Shown here: in pieces, positions 37,133 to 46,745 of the stretch
Position numbering within the stretch: position 1 is the stretch's first letter
Layout: the number at the start of each line of letters is the position of its first letter
Assembly (NCBI GenBank): GCA_018266455.1
Contig: JAFEAJ010000001.1
Location: 1 to 64,000 of the forward strand
DNA from: Bacteroidota bacterium
GTDB taxonomy: Bacteria > Bacteroidota > Bacteroidia > Chitinophagales > Chitinophagaceae
DNA: 64,000 nucleotides
Reading direction: 5' to 3'
Made by a program: the position numbers and the translations under genes
The notes under the pieces: model-generated
The model's input: the letters and a program-made list of their open reading frames with translations, nothing else
Told to the model about the DNA's origin: nothing
Databases searched by the model: none

Positions 37133-38089
37133 CTACTTTTTTCTTATCGTATCTTCAATATCTCCGGTTTTAAAATCCTTATCCGGTCCAAGGTTTTCCA
37201 AAGGCTTCACAGTTCTTTGCCTTACCGTATCAATTTGCAATTGTTGCGCAGACCTTATCAACATCGCAATATTTTTCACAGCCTGCAGCGAATCTGTTTT
37301 TGTCACCAACCCGCCTTTCCTGGTGCCAATCACCTCCCCGTCGAACCGGACATCCACTTTTGCATATTTATCAAAACCGGTTTTGCTCAGCACCTCTTTG
37401 TAAAACACGAACAACCGGTGAAATTTCTCTTCACAATTATTCCCGTCGCCAAATTCAATAATATGGCCCCCTACAACAGGCACCATTTCAAAAGTCCTGT
37501 CAGGAGCAATATCGATCTGGGCAATCTGCGCCAGCCAGAACGGGTCCTTCAGGATAAATGCATCAATGCTTTTAATTTGTTTCAATAACATTCCATCTGC
37601 GCCAGCCTGTTTTACTTTTTCAAAAGGATAGCCGGTAAACACAGGCAGCATGACCGTTTGTTTTTCATTTAACAGCAATTGTTCTCCGCTGCTGTCGATA
37701 TAAAAGCTATTTCCCCCCACCGTAAAAATCCTGGCTACCGGGTCTCGTTGCGTTACCACAATCCTCAACAGGTCGTTATTATCAAAAAATAATTCTGCAT
37801 TTTTCACCCAAGCTTCTTTCTTTAACCTGCCTTCCATCTTCAACAGGTCAAATGATGAAATAGGCCTTCCCTCAGGTTTGTTCATGAAGCTGTCTGAAAG
37901 CATTTTCATCACATCTTTCCTGTCAATAAAAGGCCTGTTTTCCGCGCTTTTGATTTCAATACGGTAACCTTTGCAGGTTTTACTGTTACGCTTTTTTATA
38001 GCCGCAACCAGCAACACGAGCATGCCTGCGCTTACCATGCACCACATGGTTATAAACAGTATTTTTTTTATGTTGCTTTTTAGATTCAT
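37133..38089 (-). CDS. ftsQ: Cell division protein FtsQ/DivIB
   Basis: A 318-residue bitopic division protein that links FtsL-type proteins to the divisome. A basic N-terminus and one membrane helix (about 8-31) are followed by a POTRA-like domain (KGYRIEIKSAENRPFIDRKDV) and a beta domain. Sequence conservation of this family is low; position between murC and ftsA and the topology support the call. The C-terminus is long and charged compared with E. coli. Confidence 0.82.
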   Translation of the reverse strand: MNLKSNIKKILFITMWCMVSAGMLVLLVAAIKKRNSKTCKGYRIEIKSAENRPFIDRKDVMKMLSDSFMNKPEGRPISSFDLLKMEGRLKKEAWVKNAELFFDNNDLLRIVVTQRDPVARIFTVGGNSFYIDSSGEQLLLNEKQTVMLPVFTGYPFEKVKQAGADGMLLKQIKSIDAFILKDPFWLAQIAQIDIAPDRTFEMVPVVGGHIIEFGDGNNCEEKFHRLFVFYKEVLSKTGFDKYAKVDVRFDGEVIGTRKGGLVTKTDSLQAVKNIAMLIRSAQQLQIDTVRQRTVKPLENLGPDKDFKTGDIEDTIRKK

Positions 38090-38187
38090 GAACTTAATTT
38101 TATCCTTTCATGCCCGCACGACCGCCCCGTTTCAACTATTCGTTGGGGACTATATCCACAGGCAGAAAACCCGTGGACACAATATGG

Positions 38188-39552
38188 TTAGTTCGTTTTG
38201 TCGAGAACCTTTTTAATTGGCATTACCAATGTATCAACATCACCGGCGCCAGCCGTTATAAAAAGCCCTTCTTTTTTTTCTTTCATCGCTGCCAAAACTT
38301 CTTCTTTGCTCATTAAATACTTGTTCCTATTTTCCATTTTGCTAAAAATTATTTTGCTTGTCACTCCTTCTATCGGCAGTTCCCTTGCAGGATAAATCGG
38401 CAACAGCATGACCTCATCTGCCAGGTCAAGGCTTCGCGCAAATCCATCTGCAAAATCCCTTGTCCTGGTGAACAAATGCGGCTGAAAGACCACCGTACAG
38501 CGCAGCCCCGGGAACAATGCTTTTGCACCGCTTATCAACGCCCTCAATTCTTCCGGGTGATGTGCATAATCATCAACAAAAACAAGCCTTTTCTTTTTTA
38601 TTATATATTCAAATCTCCTCTTCACCCCCTTAAAATCTTCTATCGCCTTTTTAATCTTATTGTCTTCAATTCCCAGCGAATGGGCTACGGCAATAGCAGC
38701 CACCGAATTTTCGATATTGTGCATGCCGCCCATATTCAACACTACCCCTTCCAGTAGCCAGCCTTTTTGTGCTACATCATATTCATAGCTTCCATGGTTC
38801 ATTTTAATGTTTTTTGCATAGGTATTCGCGTTATCATTTTGCAAGCTGTAACGCAAATGCCGTTCTCCTTTCAGCTCTTCATCTTTTTGCAAGCCCATTT
38901 TGGTTATCAGCAAGCCACTTTTTTTTAGGTTGCCCGAAAAATCAATAAATGCCTGCTGTACGGCTGCTTCAGTTCCATAGATATCGAGATGGTCTGCATC
39001 CATCGCAGTGATCACGGCAATATCAGGGCTGAGTTTCAAAAAGCTTCTGTCGTATTCATCAGCCTCTACCACGCAAACATTTTTTTCATTGCTCCAGAAA
39101 TTACTATTATAGTTAACTGCGATGCCACCAAGAAAAGCATTGCAACCATACCCGCTATGGCGAAGGACATGTGCAACCATGGTCGTAATGGTTGTTTTGC
39201 CATGTGTTCCTGCTACGCAGATATTAAAAGAACTTTTAGTGATCAACCCCAACACATCGCTCCGTTTCAAAACAGTATAATTGTTTTGCAGGTAATACTG
39301 CAGTTCGGTATGATTTTTCGGGACAGCGGGCGTATAAACAATAACCTCTGCATCTTTGGGAGCCAGTCCCAAGTTCTCGTTATAATGAACCGGGATGCCT
39401 TCATCTGCCAATTGCCTGGTTAAAGAAGTTTCAGTTCTGTCATACCCGCTCACTTCTTTTCCGTGAAACTTAAAATACCTCGCCAAAGCGCTCATCCCGA
39501 TGCCACCAATGCCAATGAAATAAATTTTCTTTATGTCCCTGATTTCAATCAT
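38188..39552 (-). CDS. murC: UDP-N-acetylmuramate-L-alanine ligase
   Basis: A 454-residue Mur ligase adding L-Ala to UDP-MurNAc. The N-terminal Rossmann motif is GIGGIGMSALARYF, the ATP loop GTHGKTTITTMVAHVL, and the C-terminal domain begins RRFEYIIKKKRLVFVDDYAHHPEE. Length is typical. It lies between murG (38 bases) and ftsQ (98 bases) in the cluster. Confidence 0.95.
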   Translation of the reverse strand: MIEIRDIKKIYFIGIGGIGMSALARYFKFHGKEVSGYDRTETSLTRQLADEGIPVHYNENLGLAPKDAEVIVYTPAVPKNHTELQYYLQNNYTVLKRSDVLGLITKSSFNICVAGTHGKTTITTMVAHVLRHSGYGCNAFLGGIAVNYNSNFWSNEKNVCVVEADEYDRSFLKLSPDIAVITAMDADHLDIYGTEAAVQQAFIDFSGNLKKSGLLITKMGLQKDEELKGERHLRYSLQNDNANTYAKNIKMNHGSYEYDVAQKGWLLEGVVLNMGGMHNIENSVAAIAVAHSLGIEDNKIKKAIEDFKGVKRRFEYIIKKKRLVFVDDYAHHPEELRALISGAKALFPGLRCTVVFQPHLFTRTRDFADGFARSLDLADEVMLLPIYPARELPIEGVTSKIIFSKMENRNKYLMSKEEVLAAMKEKKEGLFITAGAGDVDTLVMPIKKVLDKTN

Positions 39553-39590
39553 TTACTACATTAATGTCGAATTGGCCATCTTTCTACAAT

Positions 39591-40682
39591 TCAATTTATC
39601 CAGTTCAAAATCTCATTAGCTATCACATCGCCTGCATTTGTCACAGCCAGCTTTGAGATGTTTTGTTTTAATTCATTTTGCTGCGCCTCGTCTTTTGCCA
39701 AGGCCATTACTGCCGGTATCAATTTTACTTTAGCCTCGCTGTCTTTTATCATGATGCCTGCATGCTTATTTACTAAATTTTGTGCGTTTACTGCCTGATG
39801 GTCCTCTGCCGCAAAAGGGAAAGGCACAAACACAACAGGCTTTTTCACTAAACACAGTTCAGCAATTGACATGGCGCCTGACCTGGAAATAACAATATCT
39901 GCTGCGGCAAATGCATTTTCCATTTTGGAAATAAAATCGCCCGTCCAAACATTTGCTTTTCCGGCTACCGCCTGTTTTGCTTTCTCCGCATACAATTTTC
40001 CCGTTTGCCAAATCAATTGCAGATCGTTTTTTACAAATTCATCGATGCCTGCATCAACTGCTTCATTAATGCTTTTTGCCCCGAGGCTGCCGCCCGTTAC
40101 AAGCACAGTTTTCTTTGCAGGGCCTAACCCAAAAAACCTTAGCGCTTCTTCACGCCTGATATTGCTGTTCACAATACCTGACCTGACAGGGTTGCCTGTT
40201 ACCAGGATATTCTTCGCCGGAAAAAATTTCTCCATCCCATCAGTAGCTGTAAAAATTTTCGTAGCTTTTTTCCCCAGCATCATATTTGCCTTTCCTGCAA
40301 ACGAGTTCGATTCGTGAATGAAGGTTGGCACCTGTTTCGATTGCGCATACCGCAAAACCGGAAAGCTTGAATAACCGCCCACGCCAACGACAGCATCTGG
40401 CTTAAAAGATTTCAATATTGCTTTTACCTGCAAAAAACTTCTTGCCAGTTTAAGCGGCAAACCGATGTTTTTTATCAAAGAGCTTCTATTGAAACCTGCA
40501 ATATCAATACCTTCGATTTTATAGCCTGCCTGCGGCACCTTTTCCATTTCCATTTTTCCTTTTGCGCCTACAAATAATATGTCAATAGCAGCGTCCCTTT
40601 TCTTAAGCGCATTGGCTATTGCAATCGCCGGGAAAATATGGCCGCCTGTTCCCCCTCCTGCTATGATGATTTTCCTGTTCAC
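39591..40682 (-). CDS. murG: UDP-GlcNAc:lipid I N-acetylglucosaminyltransferase
   Basis: A 363-residue GT-B enzyme forming lipid II from lipid I at the cytoplasmic face. The N-terminus IIAGGGTGGHIFPAIAIA and the nucleotide-binding TGGSLGAKSIN and SRSGAMSIAELCL are diagnostic. The start is GTG: it places the glycine-rich loop at the normal distance, and the in-frame stop of ftsW lies 15 bases upstream, leaving no room for an ATG. Translational coupling to ftsW is likely. Confidence 0.95.
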   Translation of the reverse strand: MNRKIIIAGGGTGGHIFPAIAIANALKKRDAAIDILFVGAKGKMEMEKVPQAGYKIEGIDIAGFNRSSLIKNIGLPLKLARSFLQVKAILKSFKPDAVVGVGGYSSFPVLRYAQSKQVPTFIHESNSFAGKANMMLGKKATKIFTATDGMEKFFPAKNILVTGNPVRSGIVNSNIRREEALRFFGLGPAKKTVLVTGGSLGAKSINEAVDAGIDEFVKNDLQLIWQTGKLYAEKAKQAVAGKANVWTGDFISKMENAFAAADIVISRSGAMSIAELCLVKKPVVFVPFPFAAEDHQAVNAQNLVNKHAGIMIKDSEAKVKLIPAVMALAKDEAQQNELKQNISKLAVTNAGDVIANEILNWIN

Positions 40683-40697
40683 TTTTTGATTTGCATC

Positions 40698-41963
40698 TTA
40701 CGGGGCTCCTTCAGCCTCCAATTCTTTTTCCAGTTCATTTCCTTCTAATTGTTCAACGTTTCTGGCCACGCTCAATAAAATACCGATCGCCAGGCAGGTA
40801 AATAAAAATGAGCTGCCTCCCATGCTTACCAATGGAAGCGTTACGCCTGTTACAGGGAACAGGTTCACATTAACGGCCATATTTGCGAGTGCCTGTATCA
40901 TCAGCGTAAAGCTCAGCCCCAAAGCCAGGAAAGCCCCAAATGCAAAAGGACAGCGTTTGTAAATCCTGATGCTTCGAAAAAGGAGCGTCAAGTAAATACA
41001 GATAATAAACGCTCCCCCAATCAAACCATACTCTTCAATGATAATTGCATAGATGAAATCGGAATAAGGATGGGGAAGGAAATTCCTTTGCCTGCTGTTC
41101 CCTGGGCCAAGCCCAATCCAGCTTCCGTTAGCAATGGCAATTTTTGCCTGGTTCACCTGGTAATTGTCATCATTATTATTTTCTTTGCTCCCATATATGA
41201 AAGTTTCCACGCGGTTGACCCATGTGCCTACGCGCACAAATAACCGTGAATGGCTTTCTGTTTTTGGTTTTCCGGTTATGCCCTCATTTGAATGATGCCG
41301 AATGATGGCAGCAAGGATCAATATCATAACAGGAACGATTGCCACGCCAATGGTAAGCAGCAGGTGTTTTGCGCTTACACGGCCAATAAACATCAGCATC
41401 ATGCTCGTTGCGCCAATCAACAAAGCTGTTGATAAATTGGCCGGTGCAATCAGCAGGCAAACAATGGCAACAGGAATGATTATGGGAAGAAACCCTTTTT
41501 TGAAATCTTTTATTACCTGTTGTTTTTTGCTGAGCAACCGGCCCAGGTACATGAACAGCGCTAATTTTGCAAGATCCGATGTTTGAAATGTGAGGTTGAT
41601 GATGGGCAACCTTATCCAACGGCTACCTTCATTCAGCTTCACACCAAAAAATAAAGTATATATCAATAAAGGGATAGAGATGAGAAATAAAATCAGTGCA
41701 ACTTTCGAATAGATGGTATAATTCACCTGATGTGCGAAATAGATAATCAGCACGCCGATAACAATGAAAGCAAATTGCTTGAACAAATAGATTTCATTAT
41801 TTCCTTTGTTCATTTTGTAGGCAAGCAACCCCGTTGAACTATAAACAGCAAGCAGCGAGACTAATGACAATAAAATAACCGCAGACCAAATGACCTTATC
41901 GCCTTTTGTCCTGGCGCTGATGTTGCGCAACGGGCTTTTTTCTATGGTTGCAAATTCTGCCAT
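40698..41963 (-). CDS. ftsW: Lipid II polymerase FtsW (SEDS family)
   Basis: A 421-residue polytopic SEDS protein with about ten membrane segments. It is the septal peptidoglycan glycosyltransferase working with the cognate class B PBP (ftsI, same cluster). The family signatures are VKLNEGSRWIRLP, GLGPGNSRQRNFLPHPYSDFIYAIIIEE and the C-terminal PLVSMGGSSFL. The large periplasmic loop between TM7 and TM8 carries the NFLPHPYSDF block. ATG 41963 is used rather than a TTG one codon upstream. Confidence 0.95.
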   Translation of the reverse strand: MAEFATIEKSPLRNISARTKGDKVIWSAVILLSLVSLLAVYSSTGLLAYKMNKGNNEIYLFKQFAFIVIGVLIIYFAHQVNYTIYSKVALILFLISIPLLIYTLFFGVKLNEGSRWIRLPIINLTFQTSDLAKLALFMYLGRLLSKKQQVIKDFKKGFLPIIIPVAIVCLLIAPANLSTALLIGATSMMLMFIGRVSAKHLLLTIGVAIVPVMILILAAIIRHHSNEGITGKPKTESHSRLFVRVGTWVNRVETFIYGSKENNNDDNYQVNQAKIAIANGSWIGLGPGNSRQRNFLPHPYSDFIYAIIIEEYGLIGGAFIICIYLTLLFRSIRIYKRCPFAFGAFLALGLSFTLMIQALANMAVNVNLFPVTGVTLPLVSMGGSSFLFTCLAIGILLSVARNVEQLEGNELEKELEAEGAP

Positions 41964-42037
41964 CAATTAGATTCTATTTACATTCAACCGTTTTTGTTAA
42001 GTGCACAGCGGATCTTCAGTACAAGGTCGCGATGCAT

Positions 42038-42055
42038 TCCTGTGCCGGCACAGGA
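42038..42055. repeat. 18-bp perfect palindrome in the murD-ftsW gap
   Basis: TCCTGTGCCGGCACAGGA, perfect and gapless, in the 156-base spacer between murD and ftsW. It is GC-rich against AT-rich surroundings and could be an operator or the footprint of a palindromic repeat family. Confidence 0.5.
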
Positions 42056-42119
42056 TGGAGCTGGTATTTAATAATATTCCAAACCCCTTCAGCTCATATT
42101 TCTTGAAGCTTCCAACTGT

Positions 42120-43454
42120 TTACAAATCTCTTACAGCCTCTTTAAATTGCCTGCCCCTGTCTTCGTAATTTTTAAACAAGTCAAAGCTTGCACAAGCCGG
42201 GCTGAGCAAAACCACATCACCTTTGTTCGCAAAATGAAATGCAGCCCTCACGGCTTCCTCTGCACTTGCCGAGTTCATCATTAATGGAACGTCGTTTTGA
42301 AATGCTTCGTGAATTTTAAGGTTATCAGTTCCCATGCACACAATCGCCTTTACTTTTTCTTTTACCAGTTCATGTATCAATGAGTAGTCATTGCCTTTAT
42401 CCACTCCCCCGAGAATGAGTATTACCGGTTTTGTCATGCTTTCTAGCGCATACCAAGTACTGTTCACATTGGTCGCTTTGCTGTCATTGATAAAGTCTAC
42501 GCCACGCACGGTGAGCACAAATTCCATACGATGCTCCAACGCCTCAAAACTTTTTATGGCATCTCGAATTTTTTCTTTCCGTATTCCAATGGTTGCCGCT
42601 GCCAGCCCTGCAGCCATCGTGTTGTACTGGTTATGGATGCCCTTCAGCGCAAAATCATAAATGCTCATCTGCATTTTTTCGCTGCCCGTAATGAGCGTCA
42701 TCTGCCCGTTGCGGATAAAGCCTCCGTTTTTGAATTCATGCTGCATAGTAATTGGTAGTGGGTTAGTTAGTAAAGAATACCGGCTGATATATTTTTTCGT
42801 AACAGGGTCGTCATCGTTATAAATAAAACAATCATCTTTTGCCTGGTTCATCACAATCCTGAATTTGCTGCTGATGTAGTTTTCAAATTTGTAATCATAA
42901 CGGTCAAGATGGTCTTCCGTAATGTTGGTGAGCACGGCAACATCAGGCCTGAAGGTCTTGATATCGTCCAGTTGGTAACTGCTGATTTCCGCGACATACC
43001 ATTGCTTTGGCTCTTCAGCAACTTGCCTGGCAAATGAATAACCGATATTGCCAACAAGTGCACAATCAAGGTGATCGGCTTTACAAATATGATAGGTCAT
43101 TGCTGTAGTGGTAGTTTTCCCGTTACTGCCGGTGATGCCAATAATTTTACTTTCGCCTTTATGCCTGTATGCCAATTCAATTTCACTGATGACAGGAATG
43201 CCTTTTGCACGTATTTTTTTTATGAGCTCGTTTTTTTCGGGAATACCAGGGCTTTTCATGACCTCATCTGCATTCAAAATTTTTTCTTCAGAATGTTTGC
43301 CTTCTTCAAATTCAATTTCTTTTTGCTGTAGGTCCTGTTTGTATTTTTCTTTTAACCGGCCGGCATCGGAAACAAAGACATCATAACCCTGCTGTTTAGC
43401 AAGAAAAGCTGCCCCGACACCGCTTTCGCTTCCGCCTAAAATTGAAATGCGCAT
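42120..43454 (-). CDS. murD: UDP-N-acetylmuramoylalanine-D-glutamate ligase
   Basis: A 444-residue Mur ligase adding D-Glu. ATP loop GITGSNGKTTTTAM, the metal/carbamate region NITEDHLDRYDYKFENYISSK, and the C-terminal domain opening LEHRMEFVLTVRGVDFINDSKATN identify MurD. The N-terminal UDP-binding motif is ILGGSESGVGAAFLAKQQG. Length is typical. Confidence 0.95.
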   Translation of the reverse strand: MRISILGGSESGVGAAFLAKQQGYDVFVSDAGRLKEKYKQDLQQKEIEFEEGKHSEEKILNADEVMKSPGIPEKNELIKKIRAKGIPVISEIELAYRHKGESKIIGITGSNGKTTTTAMTYHICKADHLDCALVGNIGYSFARQVAEEPKQWYVAEISSYQLDDIKTFRPDVAVLTNITEDHLDRYDYKFENYISSKFRIVMNQAKDDCFIYNDDDPVTKKYISRYSLLTNPLPITMQHEFKNGGFIRNGQMTLITGSEKMQMSIYDFALKGIHNQYNTMAAGLAAATIGIRKEKIRDAIKSFEALEHRMEFVLTVRGVDFINDSKATNVNSTWYALESMTKPVILILGGVDKGNDYSLIHELVKEKVKAIVCMGTDNLKIHEAFQNDVPLMMNSASAEEAVRAAFHFANKGDVVLLSPACASFDLFKNYEDRGRQFKEAVRDL

Positions 43455-43472
43455 ATTCTTTGCTGTTAATGC

Positions 43473-43489
43473 TTTGAAAACTTTTCAAA
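43473..43489. repeat. 17-bp palindrome upstream of murD
   Basis: TTTGAAAA-C-TTTTCAAA, perfect around a central C, 19 bases before the murD ATG in the mraY-murD spacer. Its position in the murD leader would suit an operator or a small leader hairpin. Confidence 0.35.
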
Positions 43490-43610
43490 AGGCCGGATCA
43501 AGGGGGTTCTTCAAACAAATTGGATTAATGCTGCACCACAATTTTTTTTATCCTGGCAATAAAACAATAAAAAAGTATTGCGCCTTTTACAGCTTTATGC
43601 CTTTGTAAGG

Positions 43611-44891
43611 TTACCTGATTTTCAAAGTCACTATCGCCAGCATCATGCACATGATGGTAACAATCCAAAACCTGGTCACAATTTTGCTTTCATTATATCC
43701 AAGCTTCTGGTAATGATGGTGCAATGGGCTCATCAAGAAAACCCTTCGCCCTTCACCGAATTTTTTCTTTGTGTATTTGAAATAGGCAACCTGTATCACT
43801 ACACTGATATTCTCAACCAAAAAAACTCCGCAAAAAATTGGTATCAGCAATTCTTTTCTCACGATAAATGCAAGCGCAGCAATAATCCCTCCAAGCATCA
43901 GGCTGCCAGTGTCTCCCATAAAAACCTGGGCAGGGTAAGCATTATACCACAAGAAGCCAACGCATGCGCCGATCATTGCGCCGATGAAAATAGAGAGCTC
44001 CCCTAAATTTGGGATATACATAATGTTGAGGTATTCAGCAAACCTGATATTGCCCGAGGCATAAGCGAAAATGCCAAGGCATGCGCCAATGACTGCGCTC
44101 ACGCCGGTTGCCAGCCCGTCAAGGCCATCAGTAATATTTGCCCCATTCGAAACGGCGGTAATAATAAAAATCACAATAATCACATATAGCACCCATGTGA
44201 CAGACCTTAAAGAATGTGGCAATAATTTGGAATAATTGAACTCGTGATTTTTCACGAATGGGATTGTGGCGATGGGTTCATTTGCCGTTGCGAAATAATG
44301 CCTCTTCCCATCAAGCTCTACAACTTTAAACCCTGTGGTATCCTGTGGTTTTACGTCGCCAACATATTCGCGCCAAACTTTTGTGTTGCTGTTAAAATAT
44401 AATGTCAATGCTACTACAACACCCAGCACTACCTGTCCCAGAATTTTGAACCATCCTGCCAGCCCGTCCTTATCTCCTTTTTTATAAGCAATGCCCTGTT
44501 GCTGTGCTATCCGTTTTGCCCGCAGTTTCAGGTAATCGTCGATGAAACCGATAACTCCCAGCCAAACAGTGCTGAAAATCATCAAACGTATATATGCCTT
44601 ATTCAAATTTGCCAGTAGCAATGTGGGCATTAATATCGCCAGGATAATAATAATCCCGCCCATTGTGGGCGTGCCTTTTTTTTGTTGCTCACCGGCAAGC
44701 CCAAGCTCCCTAACGCTCTCGCCTATCTGTTTTCTACGGAGGTAATTGATCAGGCGCTTACCATAGATCATGGTCACCGCCAGCGACAATAACACAGCCA
44801 GCATCACACGGAAAGTGATGAACTGGAATAATGTGCCACCGGGGATTTTTACTCCAGTTTGTTTAAACCATTCAAATAAAGAATACAGCAT
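43611..44891 (-). CDS. mraY: Phospho-N-acetylmuramoyl-pentapeptide transferase
   Basis: A 426-residue integral membrane enzyme forming lipid I from UDP-MurNAc-pentapeptide and undecaprenyl phosphate. Motifs: GTPTMGG near residue 74, GFIDDYLKL, TDGLDGLA and MGDTGSLMLGG, with the C-terminal HHHYQKLGYNESKIVTRFW. It is longer than E. coli MraY (360) because of a periplasmic insertion of about 60 residues after FNSNTKVWREYVGD, which I believe is common in Bacteroidota. Confidence 0.95.
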   Translation of the reverse strand: MLYSLFEWFKQTGVKIPGGTLFQFITFRVMLAVLLSLAVTMIYGKRLINYLRRKQIGESVRELGLAGEQQKKGTPTMGGIIIILAILMPTLLLANLNKAYIRLMIFSTVWLGVIGFIDDYLKLRAKRIAQQQGIAYKKGDKDGLAGWFKILGQVVLGVVVALTLYFNSNTKVWREYVGDVKPQDTTGFKVVELDGKRHYFATANEPIATIPFVKNHEFNYSKLLPHSLRSVTWVLYVIIVIFIITAVSNGANITDGLDGLATGVSAVIGACLGIFAYASGNIRFAEYLNIMYIPNLGELSIFIGAMIGACVGFLWYNAYPAQVFMGDTGSLMLGGIIAALAFIVRKELLIPIFCGVFLVENISVVIQVAYFKYTKKKFGEGRRVFLMSPLHHHYQKLGYNESKIVTRFWIVTIMCMMLAIVTLKIR

Positions 44892-45098
44892 GCATTCTGA
44901 GTTAGTAATTTTTCTGCTTTTCGCTTAGGTTGCCGCCCCACATTTCACTTCAACATCATTATGCCGCTCGCTCATACCGAAGCAATTCTGTTGGGCTGTT
45001 TATGAACAGGCTCATCATTCAATGTTTTTTCGTCTCTTCAAAAATCATTATCCTTCAACTTGCGCTTTCTTCAATTCAAGCATTTGTCTTCGGGACAC

Positions 45099-45129
45099 CT
45101 ATGAACTGTGGGTCTGCCATAGTTCATAG
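45099..45129 (-). repeat. Stable 31-base hairpin in the murE-mraY gap
   Basis: CTATGAACTGTGG / CCATAGTTCATAG: a 13-bp stem with a single non-Watson-Crick position and a 5-base loop. It lies about 210 bases upstream of mraY and would form in the dcw transcript. Confidence 0.55.
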
Positions 45130-45156
45130 CTTTACCGCCTTCTAAAAATATCTGCC

Positions 45157-45170
45157 CCGCAATATTGCGG
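45157..45170. repeat. 14-bp perfect palindrome in the murE-mraY gap
   Basis: CCGCAATATTGCGG, perfect and gapless, 28 bases from the 31-base hairpin. On the minus strand a short T-rich stretch (ATATTTTT) follows after six bases, but the stem is too weak to call a terminator. Confidence 0.4.
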
Positions 45171-45261
45171 AACCGTTTTCCTGGTTTTCAGGGTATAACA
45201 GCAGGCCTAAAATAGCCCCGGGTTTAAAAATCCAGGTCGCGATAGATGTTCCTAAACCATA

Positions 45262-46728
45262 CTACTTTCCCAACATTTCAAAAACTTCTTTCAGCACTTC
45301 CTTATCATCGAAAGGATACTTCACTCCTCGGATTTCCTGGTATTTTTCGTGCCCTTTTCCTGCAATCAGCACAATGTCATCCCGCTTTGAAAAGTTTATG
45401 GCAGTTTTGATCGCTTCTTTTCTATCTACAATTGAAATGGATTTTCTTTTTGTTGAAACATTCAGCCCTGCTTCCATATCTTTTAAAATTTGTGCCGGGT
45501 CTTCGCTCCGCGGGTTATCAGAAGTCAATATCACCCTGTTGCTATGTTGGCAGGCGACCTCAGCCATAATCGGCCGCTTGGTTTTATCCCTGTCCCCGCC
45601 GCACCCTACTACCGTGATCACCTGCTCATCTCCCTTTCTCAATTTCTGTATGGTCGCCAGCACATTCAGCAATGCATCTGGAGTGTGCGCATAATCCACA
45701 ATGCCAATTATCTTTTCATTTTTTGACGTGATATAATCAAACCTACCTTCAGCGCCGCTCAATACGCTCAAGCACCTCAACACTTCTTGTTTCTCCTCGC
45801 CCAAACAAACAGCAGCGCCGTACACAGCGAGCAAATTGTATGCATTGAACTCTCCAATCAACCTGAAATGCACTTCCTGTCCATTCACATCCATCGCCAG
45901 CCCGGTAATGTTATTTTCCAATATTCTCCCTTTAAAATCAGCGAGCGTTTTGAGGCTGTAGAAATATTTTTTTGCACTTGTGTTCTGCAACATCACAGTC
46001 CCTCTTTTGTCATCAGCATTCGAAATTGCAAATGCCGATGATGGCAGCGAATCAAAGAAAGATTTCTTCACACGGATGTACGCATCAAACGTTTGGTGAT
46101 AATCCAGGTGATCGTGCGTGATGTTGCTGAAAATGCCGCCTGAATATCTCAGCCCGGCAATGCGGTGCTGGTGAATAGCGTGTGAGCTTGTTTCCATAAA
46201 CACATGCGTGCATTGAGCATCTGCCATTTGTTTCAGCAATTTGTTCAGGCTGATGGCATCAGGCGTAGTGTGCGTTGACGGAATAACGGTTCTGCCTACC
46301 TGATTTTGCACAGTGCTGATCAGCCCACACTGGTGGCCCAATTCCGTAAAGAGCTTAAACAGGACTGTTGCTATGGTTGTTTTTCCATTGGTCCCTGTTA
46401 CTCCAACCAGCTTTAGTTTCTCCGATGGCTGCCCATAAAAATTATGGGCGATAAGACCTGCAGCAGTAGCCGAATCTCCAACTTCCACATAAGCAACTCC
46501 TTCTTTCAATTGCTTCGGCAATATTTCACAGGCCACTGCAGTTGCACCTTTTTCAAGCACTTGCTCAATGAACTGGTGCCCATCAGCGCTTGTTCCTTTT
46601 ACCGCAATAAACAAAGAGCCTTTATCAACCTTTCTTGAATCGACCTGTACATCGTTAATTTCAATATTCAAACTGCCGTGAACAGAACGGATGCCCACCT
46701 TGTACAATATATCCTGCAGCGTTACCAT
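45262..46728 (-). CDS. murE: UDP-MurNAc-tripeptide synthetase (meso-DAP type)
   Basis: A 488-residue Mur ligase adding the third stem residue. The ATP loop is GVTGTNGKTTIATVL (about 110-124). The recognition motif DNPR (about 405-408, in TSDNPRSEDP) is the meso-diaminopimelate version rather than the lysine version. N-terminal DSRKVDKGSLFIAVKG binds UDP. ATG 46728 is used; a GTG one codon upstream is also possible. Confidence 0.95.
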   Translation of the reverse strand: MVTLQDILYKVGIRSVHGSLNIEINDVQVDSRKVDKGSLFIAVKGTSADGHQFIEQVLEKGATAVACEILPKQLKEGVAYVEVGDSATAAGLIAHNFYGQPSEKLKLVGVTGTNGKTTIATVLFKLFTELGHQCGLISTVQNQVGRTVIPSTHTTPDAISLNKLLKQMADAQCTHVFMETSSHAIHQHRIAGLRYSGGIFSNITHDHLDYHQTFDAYIRVKKSFFDSLPSSAFAISNADDKRGTVMLQNTSAKKYFYSLKTLADFKGRILENNITGLAMDVNGQEVHFRLIGEFNAYNLLAVYGAAVCLGEEKQEVLRCLSVLSGAEGRFDYITSKNEKIIGIVDYAHTPDALLNVLATIQKLRKGDEQVITVVGCGGDRDKTKRPIMAEVACQHSNRVILTSDNPRSEDPAQILKDMEAGLNVSTKRKSISIVDRKEAIKTAINFSKRDDIVLIAGKGHEKYQEIRGVKYPFDDKEVLKEVFEMLGK

Positions 46729-46745
46729 CACTTGTTTATTTTGGC

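Larger units (their letters stand above)
44892..45261. other. 370-base gap between murE and mraY with structured elements
   Basis: This is the longest spacer of the cluster. On the minus (transcribed) strand only frames under about 20 codons exist. It contains a 31-base hairpin (45099-45129) and a 14-bp palindrome (45157-45170), each described separately. No intrinsic terminator is evident, so transcription probably continues into mraY. Confidence 0.5.

Noticed and set aside
44930..45145. A 71-codon plus-strand frame in the murE-mraY gap
   Set aside because: TTG start, antisense to the operon, no recognisable pattern, and it covers the hairpin element; a chance frame is more likely.
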